From Streptomyces rochei (GTDB lineage: Bacteria > Actinomycetota > Actinomycetes > Streptomycetales > Streptomycetaceae), in assembly GCA_002155895.1 (NCBI GenBank), contig MUMD01000128.1, positions 1-33,669 on the forward strand: a DNA stretch of 33,669 bases, given 5' to 3'. Position numbers and translations under genes: made by a program. Of the stretch, positions 7,741 to 16,127 are shown piece by piece; the stretch's first letter is position 1; every line of letters begins with the position of its first letter. Under the pieces are notes generated by a model. It searched no databases and was not told the origin of the DNA. It saw only the letters and a program-made list of their open reading frames with translations.

Positions 7741-7755
7741 GCCGGGCAACCCGGC
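7741..7755. terminator. Short convergent hairpin
   Basis: GCCGGG-CAA-CCCGGC, six perfect pairs with a three-base loop, starts three bases after the PDZ-Lon stop codon and lies before the end of the convergent PPA1309-like gene. It is small and has no T-tract, so the terminator call is moderate. Confidence 0.4.
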
Positions 7756-7781
7756 ACGGCCCCCGGCCCTCCTCCTGAGCC

Positions 7782-8324
7782 CTACTCCTCGAAGGTCGCC
7801 GTCAGCGCCTCGGCCAGACCGGGCACCAGGTCGGAGCCGGTGAGGACCTCGGTGGTCGAGTCCTTCTCCCGCAGGCGCAGCGCGGAGTCGCGGGAACCGT
7901 CGCGCAGCACCGCGACCGTCATGCGGACCTCCTGGCGATCCGGGTGCTCCGCCACCCACTGCGCCAGCTTGGCCTCGTTCAGGCCCTGCGGCACCTGGGC
8001 CTCGGCGGACGGCGGCAGCATCAGACGCTCCACGACGAGCGCACAGCCGACCACCGCGTCCGGCCAGGCGATGGTGCCCAGGAACTCGTCGAGCGGCTGG
8101 TCCGTTGGAATCTCGTCCTGCTCGATCGGGGTCAGGCCGGAGCTCTCCGGCTCGTCCTGGAGACCGAGCCGGTCCGCGAGCGAGGGCTGATCGGCCCTCA
8201 GCCGCGCGGTGTCGACAAGTGCAAAGAGGCGTGCGGGCTGGTCCCAGCCGAGGCCCGAGACGTATTCGTCGATCTCGAGGACGGCCCGGGTGAGGGGGCT
8301 CGCTGCCATGGGGGTGTTGGACAT
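7782..8324 (-). CDS. PPA1309-like conserved actinobacterial protein
   Basis: A 180-residue acidic soluble protein of the PPA1309 family, conserved in actinobacteria and of unknown function. Recognisable elements are 'PLTRAVLEIDEYVSGLGWDQPARLFALVDT', 'PLDEFLGTIAWPDAVVGCALVVERLMLP' (each in part) and 'LREKDSTTEVLTGSDLVPGLAEAL'. The ATG at 8324 is preferred because AGGA lies eight bases upstream; a GTG two codons earlier would be only two bases from that site. It is convergent with PDZ-Lon and divergent from UPF0182. That proximity is conserved in other actinomycetes, which hints at a shared but unknown process. Confidence 0.82.
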   Translation of the reverse strand: MSNTPMAASPLTRAVLEIDEYVSGLGWDQPARLFALVDTARLRADQPSLADRLGLQDEPESSGLTPIEQDEIPTDQPLDEFLGTIAWPDAVVGCALVVERLMLPPSAEAQVPQGLNEAKLAQWVAEHPDRQEVRMTVAVLRDGSRDSALRLREKDSTTEVLTGSDLVPGLAEALTATFEE

Positions 8325-8349
8325 GGTCACAATCCTGCCTCGTTACTGG

Positions 8350-8431
8350 CCCGAATCGGGAACCGAGTAAACGATGAGTAAGTTGCATAAGTGTGGGCCC
8401 ACGATCACGGGGGCGCACGGGGGGCCCACGA
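8350..8431. promoter_or_regulatory. Divergent control region with repeats
   Basis: The spacer between the PPA1309-like and UPF0182 genes contains a palindrome CCCGA-A-TCGGG (8350-8360), two GAGTAA blocks 11 bases apart, and a direct repeat GGGCCCACGA at 8395-8404 and 8422-8431. These are candidate regulator sites for one or both genes. No clear -10/-35 pair was recognised. Confidence 0.4.
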
Positions 8432-8476
8432 ACCCGAGGGCCTGACGGATCAACAGCGAACTTCGAGGTGCGCACC

Positions 8477-11476
8477 TTGGCTTTCCAGATGCCGGACCGC
8501 GGCGGAGGCCCCCCGACGGGGCCGCGGATCAGAGTGGGCCGCCCGTCCCGGCGTGTCCGAACCCTGCTGATGACTCTTGGTGTCCTCGCCGTGCTCGGCA
8601 TGGCGTTCACCATGTTCGCGGGTTTCTGGACGGACTGGCTCTGGTACCGGTCGGTCCACTACTCGTCGGTGTTCACGACGACCCTGTGGACCAAGATCGG
8701 GCTCTTCTTCGTCTTCGGACTGCTGATGGCGCTCGCCGTCGGGTTCAACATCTGGCTGGCCCACCGCCTGCGGCCGCCGCTGAGCGCGATGTCGATGGAG
8801 CAGCAGAACCTCGACCGGTACCGCATGGGCATCGCCCCGTACAAGAAGTGGCTGCTGCTCGGCATCACCGCCCTCGTCGGCCTCATCGCCGGCGCCTCCG
8901 CGTCCGGCCAGTGGCGGACCTGGCTGATGTGGGTCAACGGCGTCTCGTTCGGGCAGAAGGACCCCCAGTTCAAGCTGGACGTCGCCTTCTACGCCTTCGA
9001 CCTGCCCTGGTACCGGTTCCTGCTCGGCTTCGGCTTCGCCGCCGTGATCATCTCCGTGATCGCCGCCGCGCTCACCCACTACCTCTACGGCGGGCTGCGC
9101 GTCACCAGCCCGGGCGCCCGTGCCACGGCCGCGGCCACCGGTCACCTCTCGGTGCTCCTCGGTGTCTTCGTCGCCCTCAAGGCGGTCGCCTACTGGCTCG
9201 ACCGGTACGGACTGGCGGTGAAGTCCAGCGACTTCAAGGCCACCGACAGCTGGACCGGCCTGAGGTACGTCGACGCCAACGCCTACCTGCCGGCCAAGTC
9301 GATCCTCTTCTGCATCGCCGTCATCTGCGCCCTGCTCTTCTTCGCCACCCTGTGGCGTCGCACCTGGCAGCTGCCGGTGATCGGCTTCGGCCTGATGGTG
9401 CTCTCCGCGATCCTCATCGGCGGCCTGTACCCGGCACTGGTCCAGAAGTTCCAGGTCCAGCCGAACGAGCAGGCCAAGGAGGCGCCGTACGTCGCGAAGA
9501 ACCTGGCGGCGACCCGCGAGGCCTACGGCATCGAGGGCACCCAGGTCAGCGAGTACCCGGGCGTCAGCGAGACCAAGGACAAGACCAAGCTCCGTGACGA
9601 CGCCGACGACGCCGCGTCCATCCGGATCATGGACCCGAACGTCATCTCGCCGACGTTCCAGCAGCTCCAGCAGATGCGTAACTACTACGCGTTCCCGACC
9701 AACCTGGACGTCGACCGCTACTCCAAGGACGGCAAGGACCAGGACACGGTCATCGGTCTGCGCGAGCTGAACCTGGCCGGCATCCCGAAGAAGAACTGGA
9801 TCAACAACCACTTCCGCTACACCCACGGCTACGGCGTGGTCGCGGCCAAGGGCACCGAGGTGGACTCCGAGGGACGCCCGGTCTTCACCGAGTCGAACCT
9901 GCCGTCCGAGGGCGATCTCGGCACGTACGAGCAGCGGATCTACTACGGCGAGAAGACCACCACGTACTCGATCGTCGGCGGCCCCCAGAAGGAGATCGAC
10001 TACTCCGACGACTCCGGGGAGAAGACGTTCAGCTACACGGGTGACGGCGGGGTGGACCTGTCCAACCCGATCAACCGCGCGGCGTACGCGGCGGCGTTCA
10101 GCGAGCCGCAGATCCTCTACTCCGGCGCGATCGGTGAAGGCTCGAAGATCCTCTACAACCGCACGCCCAAGGAGCGCGTCGAGGCGGTCGCCCCGTGGCT
10201 GACCATCGACGGCGACGCGTACCCGGCGGTGGTGGACGGCCGTATCCAGTGGATCGTCGACGCGTACACGACGACGAACGGCTACCCGTACGCCTCGCGC
10301 ACGACGCTCGGCGACACCACGGCCGACTCGCTGACCGCGGCCAACGACCAGCGGGCGGTGGTGGCCCAGCAGAACCAGGTCAACTACATCCGCAACTCCG
10401 TGAAGGCGACCGTCGACGCGTACAGCGGTGACGTCAAGCTCTACCAGTGGGACACCGAGGACCCGGTCCTGAAGACCTGGATGAAGGCGTTCCCGAACAC
10501 GGTGCAGGACAAGGACGAGATCTCCGACGAGCTGATGGCGCATCTGCGCTATCCGCAGGACCTGTTCAAGGTCCAGCGCGAGCTGCTCACCCGTTACCAC
10601 GTGAAGGACGCCAACACGTTCCTCAGCGGCAGCGAGGTGTGGCAGGTGCCGGACGACCCGACCAACAAGTCGGGCGACGCGGTGCCGCCGTACTACCTGA
10701 GCATGAAGATGCCCGACCAGGACCAGCAGGCGTTCTCGCTGACGACGACGTTCACGCCCAATGGACGCGACAACCTCAGCGCGTTCATGGCGGTCGACGC
10801 CGAGGCGGGGACGGAGGGCTACGGCAAGATCAGAATCCTGAAACTGCCGACCAGTACCACCGTCAACGGCCCCAAACAGGTCCAGAGCCAGTTCAACTCC
10901 GAACAGGACATCGCCGAGTCCATCAGGCTGCTGAGAGGCGGCGACTCGGAGGTCGAGTACGGCAACCTGCTCACGGTGCCGCTGGACGGCGGACTGCTCT
11001 ACGTGGAACCGGTCTACGTGCGCGGTGGCGACCTCAAGTACCCGCTGCTGCGCAAGGTGCTGGTGAGCTACGGCGGCAACACGGCCTTCGAGAACACGCT
11101 CGACGAAGCCCTCAACAAGGTCTTCGGCGCGCAGGCGGCCGACACCGACCCGCCGGCGGACGAGGGCGAGGGCACCACCGAGCCGCCGCCGACGTCCACC
11201 AACCCGACGGTCCGGGAAGCGCTGAGCGACGCGCAGGAAGCCTTCGACGCCGGCCAGAAGGCGCTGGAGCAGAAGGACCTCGCCGCGTACGCGAAGGCGC
11301 AGGAGGACCTCGAGGAGGCCCTGAAGCGGGCCGAGGCCGCCCAGGCCAAGGCCGATCAGGACGCCGGCGGCAAGAACGGCGACGACAAGGGCGGTGACAA
11401 GGCAGGGGGCGGCGAGTCCACACCGAGCGCGACCCCCAGCGGCGATACCGGCGGCGGAGGCTCGGACAGCGGCTGA
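8477..11476 (+). CDS. UPF0182 family large membrane protein
   Basis: A protein of about 999 residues of the UPF0182 family (S. coelicolor SCO5204 type). The N-terminal third has seven likely membrane helices, starting with '[16 protein letters not shown]' and including '[19 protein letters not shown]' and '[23 protein letters not shown]'. A large region of about 550 residues, predicted outside the membrane, follows. The last 110 residues are Pro/Thr-rich, then helical ('[25 protein letters not shown]'), then a Gly/Lys/Asp low-complexity tail. I choose TTG 8477 because GAGG lies exactly eight bases before it; ATG 8489 is the alternative and is closer to some database starts. Function is unknown. 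Context next to proteases and a PPA1309-like gene suggests an envelope role. Confidence 0.93.
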   Translation: MAFQMPDRGGGPPTGPRIRVGRPSRRVRTLLMTLGVLAVLGMAFTMFAGFWTDWLWYRSVHYSSVFTTTLWTKIGLFFVFGLLMALAVGFNIWLAHRLRPPLSAMSMEQQNLDRYRMGIAPYKKWLLLGITALVGLIAGASASGQWRTWLMWVNGVSFGQKDPQFKLDVAFYAFDLPWYRFLLGFGFAAVIISVIAAALTHYLYGGLRVTSPGARATAAATGHLSVLLGVFVALKAVAYWLDRYGLAVKSSDFKATDSWTGLRYVDANAYLPAKSILFCIAVICALLFFATLWRRTWQLPVIGFGLMVLSAILIGGLYPALVQKFQVQPNEQAKEAPYVAKNLAATREAYGIEGTQVSEYPGVSETKDKTKLRDDADDAASIRIMDPNVISPTFQQLQQMRNYYAFPTNLDVDRYSKDGKDQDTVIGLRELNLAGIPKKNWINNHFRYTHGYGVVAAKGTEVDSEGRPVFTESNLPSEGDLGTYEQRIYYGEKTTTYSIVGGPQKEIDYSDDSGEKTFSYTGDGGVDLSNPINRAAYAAAFSEPQILYSGAIGEGSKILYNRTPKERVEAVAPWLTIDGDAYPAVVDGRIQWIVDAYTTTNGYPYASRTTLGDTTADSLTAANDQRAVVAQQNQVNYIRNSVKATVDAYSGDVKLYQWDTEDPVLKTWMKAFPNTVQDKDEISDELMAHLRYPQDLFKVQRELLTRYHVKDANTFLSGSEVWQVPDDPTNKSGDAVPPYYLSMKMPDQDQQAFSLTTTFTPNGRDNLSAFMAVDAEAGTEGYGKIRILKLPTSTTVNGPKQVQSQFNSEQDIAESIRLLRGGDSEVEYGNLLTVPLDGGLLYVEPVYVRGGDLKYPLLRKVLVSYGGNTAFENTLDEALNKVFGAQAADTDPPADEGEGTTEPPPTSTNPTVREALSDAQEAFDAGQKALEQKDLAAYAKAQEDLEEALKRAEAAQAKADQDAGGKNGDDKGGDKAGGGESTPSATPSGDTGGGGSDSG

Positions 11477-11549
11477 CCGCATGCTCCGAGCAGCCGTCAG
11501 AGCTGGTCAGAGGTCATCCCGCGCCGTGATACGGTAGTGAACACAACGG

Positions 11550-11623
11550 CGCGGGGTGGAGCAGCTCGGTAGCTCGCTGGGCTCATAACCCAGAGGTCGC
11601 AGGTTCAAATCCTGTCCCCGCTA
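11550..11623 (+). tRNA. Initiator tRNA-fMet (CAT), copy 1
   Basis: This 74-nucleotide cloverleaf has anticodon CAT at 11584-11586 and T-loop TTCAAAT. It is an initiator: the acceptor stem has an unpaired first position (C1 opposite T72) and the anticodon stem has three consecutive G:C pairs (GGG/CCC) flanking the loop. The CCA end is not encoded (CTACTGAAG follows). It is identical over its full length to the copy at 13809-13882. The 378-base interval 11477-11853 contains only this tRNA, the hairpin below and a gene leader; no other gene is seen. A promoter is not obvious; TACGGT at 11530-11535 is a weak -10 candidate. Confidence 0.97.
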
Positions 11624-11640
11624 CTGAAGTTCGTGAGCTT

Positions 11641-11702
11641 TGTGCGAACGACCACGAAGGCCCGGATTCCCAAGGAATCCGGGCCTTCGTGGTGTGCGAA
11701 CG
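11641..11702. terminator. Perfect 20-bp hairpin flanked by direct repeats
   Basis: A 20-base arm (11651-11670), a three-base loop CAA and its exact complement (11674-11693) form an unusually long perfect stem 27 bases after the tRNA. Ten-base direct repeats TGTGCGAACG flank it at 11641-11650 and 11693-11702. The likely role is termination of the tRNA transcript. The flanking repeats are unusual for a plain terminator and resemble target-site duplications around a small palindrome. Confidence 0.75.
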
Positions 11703-11853
11703 CATGTGCCGGTGGGGCCGACGGCCGCGCCGCCAGGGGTAGTTGGGCCGATCTGTGTTTGACTTGTCTCCCTGTGGGCATGTCGACAAAACGCTGAAGT
11801 GACCTCACTGGCTGCGGTATACCGGATGTACCCAGGTTGCAGGTGGTGCGACG

Positions 11854-13680
11854 ATGGACGTTATGGGGGACATGGCAAATCTGTTCGAGACAGGGCGTTT
11901 TGCGCAGCCGTCCGATCAGGATGAGGCCGCGGACGAGGCTCAGGAAGCCGCCGACGAGGCCGCCGAGGAGGTGCGCAGGCGACTGGCCGCGGAGGCCGGT
12001 GACGTCGAGGCGATGAGCGTTCTCGGCGCCATGCTGCTGCGCCGCGGCGATTTCGACGGAGCCGAGTCCCACCTGCGTGCCGCCACCGCCGCCGGCGACC
12101 GGGCCGCGGCCAACAACCTGGGTGTCCTGCTGCACCAGCGCGGATACGCCGACGAGGCCGCGGGCTGGTGGCGGATCGCCGCCGTCGCCGGGTCCGCGCC
12201 GGCCGCGCACGCGCTCGGGCGGCACTTCCGTGAGCGCGGGGACGAGCCCGCCGCCGAGTACTGGCTGCGCCAGGCCGCCGAGCAGGGCCATGTGCTCGGC
12301 GCCTACGCACTCGCCGACCTGCTGGAACACCGTGGCGACGAGGCGGGCGCCCGGCGCTGGATGCGGGCCGCCGCCGAACGCGGGCACCGGGAGGCCGCGT
12401 ACCGGCTGGCCAGGACGCTGGACCGGAACGCCGGGCACAGGCGCGACGGACGCGACGAAGGCGACACGGAGGCGGCCGACGAGGCCGAGCAGTGGTACCG
12501 CCAGGCCGCCGCGCGCGGCCACCGGCGGGCCGCGCTGCACCTCGGGACGATCCTGGAGAAGCGGGGCGAGCTGAAGGAGGCCGGCCGCTGGTACCTCACC
12601 TCCGCCAAGGACGGCGAGGCCCGTGCCGCCTGCGCGCTCGGCTTCCTGCTGCGGGACGCGGGAGACACCGAGAGCGCCGCCGTGTGGTGGCTGCGGGCCG
12701 CCCAGGACGGCGACGGCAACGCCGCCAACGCCCTGGGGGCCCTGCACGCCGAGCGCGGCGAGACCCAGACCGCCGAGCGCTGGTACCGCGCCGCGATGGA
12801 CGCCGGTGACGACAACGGGGCGTACAACCTCGGGCTGCTCTGCGCCGACCAGGGCCGCACCACCCAGGCCGAGCAGTGGTACCGGCGGGCCGCCTACGCG
12901 GGTCACCGGGAGGCGTCCAACGCGCTCGCGATCCTGCTGCTGCGGAGCGGGGACGAGACCGGAGCCGAGCCCTGGTTCTCCAAGGCCGCCGAGGCGGGCA
13001 GCGTCGACGCGGCCTTCAACCTCGGCATCCTGCACGCCGGGCGCGGCGAGGAGCGGGCGGCGCTGCGCTGGTACGAGCGGGCCGCCTCCGCCGGGCACAC
13101 GGAAGCGGCGCTCCAGGTGGGGATGGCGCGCCTGCGCGACGGCGACGAGCGCGAGGCCGAACGGTTCCTGCGGTGCGCGGCGGGCGGGGGCAGTGCCGAG
13201 GCCGCCTACCGGCTGGCGACGGTCCTCGACGCGCGGCGCCCGCCGGCGCCCGAGCACGAACTGGGCGAACCGGCGCACGAGAAGTCCGAGTGCGAGGAGT
13301 GGTACGAGCGGGCGGCCTCGCAGGGGCACCGGCGGGCCCAGGTGCGGGTCGGGATGATGGCCGCGGCGCGGGGCGACGTGGTGGAGGCGGCGCGGTGGTA
13401 CCGGGAGGCGGCCGAGGCCGGGTCGCGCAACGGTGCTTTCAATCTGGGGCTCCTGCTGGCCCGGGAGGGGAGCGAGCCGGAGGCGGTCGTGTGGTGGCGG
13501 CGGGCCGCCGACGCCGGGCACGGCCGGGCGGCGCTGCGGCTGGCGCTGGTCTGTGCGCGACGGGGCGAGCTGGCGGAGGGGCAGCGGTGGGCGGACCTCG
13601 CGGTCTCGCTGGGGCCGCGTGAAGTGGGGGAGCGGGCGGCTCGGTTGCGGGACGCGCTGCGGCAGGAGTTGTCGGCGTGA
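11854..13680 (+). CDS. Sel1/TPR-like repeat protein
   Basis: A 608-residue soluble protein built almost entirely of about 14 helical repeats of about 35 residues. Each has the pattern 'GDxxxAExWYRxAAxxGHxxAAxxLGxLLxxRG', intermediate between Sel1-like and TPR repeats. An acidic Ala/Glu/Asp-rich segment (residues 15-45) and the opening 'MANLFETGRF' precede them. No catalytic domain, signal peptide or membrane helix is visible, so a scaffold or protein-interaction role is likely. The ATG at 11854 is preferred for the AGGTGG site seven bases upstream; ATGs at 11863 and 11872 are alternatives. It lies between the two identical initiator tRNAs. The repeats also show up at DNA level as recurring GAGCAGTGGTACCG-like blocks. 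Confidence 0.88.
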   Translation: MDVMGDMANLFETGRFAQPSDQDEAADEAQEAADEAAEEVRRRLAAEAGDVEAMSVLGAMLLRRGDFDGAESHLRAATAAGDRAAANNLGVLLHQRGYADEAAGWWRIAAVAGSAPAAHALGRHFRERGDEPAAEYWLRQAAEQGHVLGAYALADLLEHRGDEAGARRWMRAAAERGHREAAYRLARTLDRNAGHRRDGRDEGDTEAADEAEQWYRQAAARGHRRAALHLGTILEKRGELKEAGRWYLTSAKDGEARAACALGFLLRDAGDTESAAVWWLRAAQDGDGNAANALGALHAERGETQTAERWYRAAMDAGDDNGAYNLGLLCADQGRTTQAEQWYRRAAYAGHREASNALAILLLRSGDETGAEPWFSKAAEAGSVDAAFNLGILHAGRGEERAALRWYERAASAGHTEAALQVGMARLRDGDEREAERFLRCAAGGGSAEAAYRLATVLDARRPPAPEHELGEPAHEKSECEEWYERAASQGHRRAQVRVGMMAAARGDVVEAARWYREAAEAGSRNGAFNLGLLLAREGSEPEAVVWWRRAADAGHGRAALRLALVCARRGELAEGQRWADLAVSLGPREVGERAARLRDALRQELSA

Positions 13681-13766
13681 CGCCGCGCGGGAGTCGGGCG
13701 CGGCCTGGCTGTGCTGGTGCCGGGGCCGGCCGGGCGCCCGAGGCTGAGCGGTGCGACCGTCGCGAT

Positions 13767-13796
13767 TTGCTTCTGGTCATGGGGTTGACGTAATGT
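13767..13796 (+). promoter_or_regulatory. Candidate promoter of initiator tRNA copy 2
   Basis: A TTGCTT -35-like box (13767-13772), an 18-base spacer and a TAATGT -10-like box (13791-13796) would start transcription a few bases before the tRNA. The motif fit to the HrdB consensus is fair, not perfect. Confidence 0.5.
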
Positions 13797-13808
13797 TGCG
13801 TTCATCGC

Positions 13809-13882
13809 CGCGGGGTGGAGCAGCTCGGTAGCTCGCTGGGCTCATAACCCAGAGGTCGCAGGTTCAAATCCTGTCCCCGCTA
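13809..13882 (+). tRNA. Initiator tRNA-fMet (CAT), copy 2
   Basis: Identical in all 74 positions to the copy at 11550, with anticodon CAT at 13843-13845, C1 opposite T72, G:C-rich anticodon stem, and no encoded CCA. Identity extends only a few bases downstream (TACTGA) and the upstream flanks differ, so the copies have separate promoters and terminators. The 340-base interval 13681-14020 holds this tRNA, its promoter, its hairpin and the terminator of the convergent catR gene, and no other gene that I can support. Confidence 0.97.
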
Positions 13883-13888
13883 CTGATG

Positions 13889-13926
13889 GTCGAGGGCCGG
13901 AATCCGAAAGGGTTCCGGCCCTCGAC
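13889..13926 (+). terminator. Strong hairpin after tRNA copy 2
   Basis: Fourteen perfect pairs (GTCGAGGGCCGGAA with its complement) continue through T-G, C-G and C-G pairs to a GAAA tetraloop, giving a stem of about 17 pairs. It starts six bases after the tRNA and is a very convincing transcription terminator despite having no T-run. Confidence 0.8.
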
Positions 13927-13971
13927 GCGTTCGCCCCCCGACAGGCTGCCGAAGCCACGGAAGCCACAGAA

Positions 13972-14001
13972 AAGCCCCGGCACCCAAGGGGGCCGGGGCT
14001 T
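13972..14001 (-). terminator. Terminator of catR-like gene
   Basis: The arms AAGCCCCGGC and GCCGGGGCTT enclose a ten-base loop. On the minus strand it lies 19 bases after the catR stop codon, and it is the second of two back-to-back hairpins separating the convergent tRNA and catR. Confidence 0.65.
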
Positions 14002-14020
14002 CGCGCGGGTGTGACGGGTC

Positions 14021-14437
14021 TTACGCCGCCGCGCAGTTGGGGCAGGTGCCGCGGTAGGTGACCTCGACGTCGGAGACGGTGAAGCCGAAGCGCTCCGAGT
14101 CCGGGAGGTCGGCCAGGGGGTTGCCCGTCGGGTGGACGTCACGGATCGCGCCGCACTGGGCGCAGACCAGGTGGTGGTGCGGCCGGTGCGCGTTCGGGTC
14201 GTAGCGCTTGGCGCGCTTGTCCGTCGCGACCTCCAGCACCTCACCGAGCGTGACCAGCTCGCCCAGGGTGTTGTAGACGGTCGCCCGGGAGATCTCGGGG
14301 AGCTTGTCCACCGCGCGGGCGTGCACCTCGTCGGCCGTCAGGTGGACGTGTTCGCCGTCGAGGACCTCGGCCACCACGCGTCGCTGCGCGGTCATGCGCC
14401 ATCCACGTCCACGCAGCCGTTCCAGTAGGTCACTCAT
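14021..14437 (-). CDS. catR: Fur-family redox repressor CatR
   Basis: A 138-residue Fur-superfamily DNA-binding protein. The winged-helix half contains '[13 protein letters not shown]', '[11 protein letters not shown]' and '[19 protein letters not shown]'. The dimerisation half has the His-rich regulatory metal site '[18 protein letters not shown]', and two CxxC pairs (CAQC and CPNC at the C-terminus) form the structural zinc site. Length, divergent position beside a catalase gene and the zinc motifs match CatR, the peroxide-sensing repressor of the major catalase described in S. coelicolor. ATG 14437 is chosen because AGG lies nine bases ahead; a GTG two codons upstream is too near that site. 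It probably represses itself and the catalase through the site at 14508-14521. Confidence 0.88.
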   Translation of the reverse strand: MSDLLERLRGRGWRMTAQRRVVAEVLDGEHVHLTADEVHARAVDKLPEISRATVYNTLGELVTLGEVLEVATDKRAKRYDPNAHRPHHHLVCAQCGAIRDVHPTGNPLADLPDSERFGFTVSDVEVTYRGTCPNCAAA

Positions 14438-14498
14438 ACGCACCAGCCTAACAGCAAGGGGGACCAGGTCCCGAACGTGTGTGACTTTGGAGCTTTAC

Positions 14499-14526
14499 TT
14501 GACTTAGACAATGTCCATTGTAGGAT
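14499..14526 (+). promoter_or_regulatory. Catalase gene promoter (HrdB-type)
   Basis: TTGACT (14499-14504), a 16-base spacer and TAGGAT (14521-14526) closely match the Streptomyces housekeeping consensus (TTGACN / TAGGAT). The expected start near 14533 leaves a leader of about 50 bases before the AGGAGG site and GTG start of the catalase. Confidence 0.8.
14508..14521. promoter_or_regulatory. Putative CatR operator
   Basis: ACAATG-TC-CATTGT, a perfect 14-base palindrome with a two-base centre, lies between the -35 and -10 boxes of the catalase promoter. It is AT-rich against a GC-rich background, as expected of a Fur/PerR-family site. Bound repressor would block the promoter directly. Assignment to CatR rests on position and family. 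Confidence 0.65.
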
Positions 14527-14581
14527 CGGTAACGGCATTAGCCAAGGGACAGGTTTTGCAGGATTGGCGCAGGAGGCGTAC

Positions 14582-16033
14582 GTGACTCAGGGACCGCTTA
14601 CGACGGAGGCCGGTGCTCCGGTAGCCGACAACCAGAACAGCGAGACCGCGGGCGTCGGCGGCCCCGTGCTCGTCCAGGACCAGCTCCTCCTGGAGAAGCT
14701 GGCCCACTTCAACCGTGAGCGCATCCCGGAGCGTGTCGTGCACGCCCGGGGCGCCGGCGCCTACGGCACCTTCACGGTCACCGCCGATGTCACCGAGTAC
14801 ACCCGGGCGAAGTTCCTGTCCGAGGTCGGCAAGGAGACGGAGACCTTCCTTCGCTTCTCGACCGTGGCCGGCAACCTGGGTGCGGCGGACGCCGTCCGCG
14901 ACCCGCGCGGCTTCGCGCTGAAGTTCTACACCGAAGAGGGCAACTACGACCTCGTCGGCAACAACACCCCGGTGTTCTTCATCAAGGACGCCATCAAGTT
15001 CCCCGACTTCATCCACACCCAGAAGCGCGACCCGTACACGGGCTCGACGGAGATGGACAACGTCTGGGACTTCTGGAGCCTGTCGCCCGAGTCGACCCAC
15101 CAGGTGACCTGGCTGTTCGGCGACCGCGGCATCCCGGCGTCGTACCGCCACATGGACGGCTTCGGTTCGCACACCTACCAGTGGAACAACGAGGCGGGCG
15201 AGGCCTTCTGGGTCAAGTACCACTTCAAGACGGACCAGGGCATCAAGTGCCTCACCCAGGCCGAGGCCGACAAGCTCGCCGGTGAGGACCCCGACTCGCA
15301 CCAGCGCGACCTGCGCGAGGCCATCGAGCGCGGTGACTACCCGTCCTGGACCGTCGGCGTGCAGATCATGCCCGTCGCCGAGGCCGCGACCTACCGCTTC
15401 AACCCGTTCGACCTGACCAAGGTGTGGCCGCACGCGGACTACCCGATCGTCTGGTTCGGCAAGCTGGAGCTCAACCGCAACCCGGAGAACATCTTCGCCG
15501 AGGTCGAGCAGTCGATCTTCTCCCCGGCGCACTTCGTGCCCGGCATCGGCCCGTCCCCGGACAAGATGCTTCAGGGCCGTCTCTTCGCCTACGGCGACGC
15601 CCACCGCTACCGCGTCGGCATCAACGCCGACCACCTGCCGGTGAACCGTCCGCACGCCACCGAGGCGCGCACCAACTCCCGTGACGGCTACCTGTACGAC
15701 GGCCGCCACAAGGGTGCGAAGAACTACGAGCCGAACAGCTTCGGCGGCCCGTTCCAGACGGACCGCGCGCTGTGGCAGCCGGTCGCGGTCTCCGGCGTCA
15801 CCGGTGAGACCGAGGCCCCGTCGCACGCCGAGGACAACGACTTCGTCCAGGCGGGCAACCTCTACCGGCTGATGACGGACGAGGAGAAGGGCCGCCTGAT
15901 CGACAACCTGGCGGGCGCCATCTCCAAGGTCTCGCGCGAGGACATCATCGAGCGCGCGATCAACAACTTCCGTCAGGCCGACGGTGACTTCGGCAAGCGG
16001 CTGGAGGCCGCGGTCCAGGCCCTGCGCGGCTGA
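14582..16033 (+). CDS. catA: Monofunctional haem catalase (KatA/CatA type)
   Basis: This 483-residue small-subunit catalase decomposes H2O2. The catalytic His is in '[15 protein letters not shown]', the distal Asn in '[19 protein letters not shown]', and the proximal haem-ligand Tyr in '[13 protein letters not shown]'. NADPH-type catalase signatures such as 'HTFKTDQG'-like '[12 protein letters not shown]' are present. GTG 14582 is chosen because AGGAGG lies five bases upstream (14571-14576); the frame is open further upstream but runs through the promoter and operator. It is divergent from catR and ends 33 bases before a strong terminator. Regulation by peroxide through CatR is expected. The symbol follows the S. 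coelicolor catalase; katA is an equally valid name. Confidence 0.96.
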   Translation: MTQGPLTTEAGAPVADNQNSETAGVGGPVLVQDQLLLEKLAHFNRERIPERVVHARGAGAYGTFTVTADVTEYTRAKFLSEVGKETETFLRFSTVAGNLGAADAVRDPRGFALKFYTEEGNYDLVGNNTPVFFIKDAIKFPDFIHTQKRDPYTGSTEMDNVWDFWSLSPESTHQVTWLFGDRGIPASYRHMDGFGSHTYQWNNEAGEAFWVKYHFKTDQGIKCLTQAEADKLAGEDPDSHQRDLREAIERGDYPSWTVGVQIMPVAEAATYRFNPFDLTKVWPHADYPIVWFGKLELNRNPENIFAEVEQSIFSPAHFVPGIGPSPDKMLQGRLFAYGDAHRYRVGINADHLPVNRPHATEARTNSRDGYLYDGRHKGAKNYEPNSFGGPFQTDRALWQPVAVSGVTGETEAPSHAEDNDFVQAGNLYRLMTDEEKGRLIDNLAGAISKVSREDIIERAINNFRQADGDFGKRLEAAVQALRG

Positions 16034-16065
16034 CACATCCAGCACTGGACCGCTTGTCGTGGCGG

Positions 16066-16104
16066 CGGGCCGGATCCCCGGGAACGGGGGTCCGGCCCGT
16101 TTCG
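16066..16104 (+). terminator. Catalase gene terminator
   Basis: A 15-pair stem (CGGGCCGGATCCCCG with its complement, one G-T pair) and a GGAA loop are followed by CGTTTCG, so a short T-run is present. It lies between catalase and the convergent CBS gene and could serve both strands. Confidence 0.8.
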
Positions 16105-16127
16105 CGTTCCCGGGCCGGGTGTCGGGC

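Noticed and set aside
8450..11482. Open frame of about 1000 codons antisense to the UPF0182 gene
   Set aside because: Its product is Val/Leu/Arg/Gly-rich with no domain pattern; it is the usual high-GC mirror frame of a real gene with transmembrane and family features on the plus strand.
12480..13420. Tandem DNA repeat array in the repeat protein gene
   Set aside because: The recurring GAGCAGTGGTACCG-like blocks encode the conserved WY positions of protein repeats and are diverged elsewhere; no independent DNA repeat is needed.
11550..13882. Integrated element bounded by tRNA duplications (attL/attR)
   Set aside because: Both tRNAs are complete with their own terminators, and the interval holds one ordinary gene and no integrase, excisionase or replication gene.
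14477..14581. Longer catalase N-terminus
   Set aside because: The extension would run through the -35, operator and -10 elements; AGGAGG five bases before GTG 14582 fixes the start.
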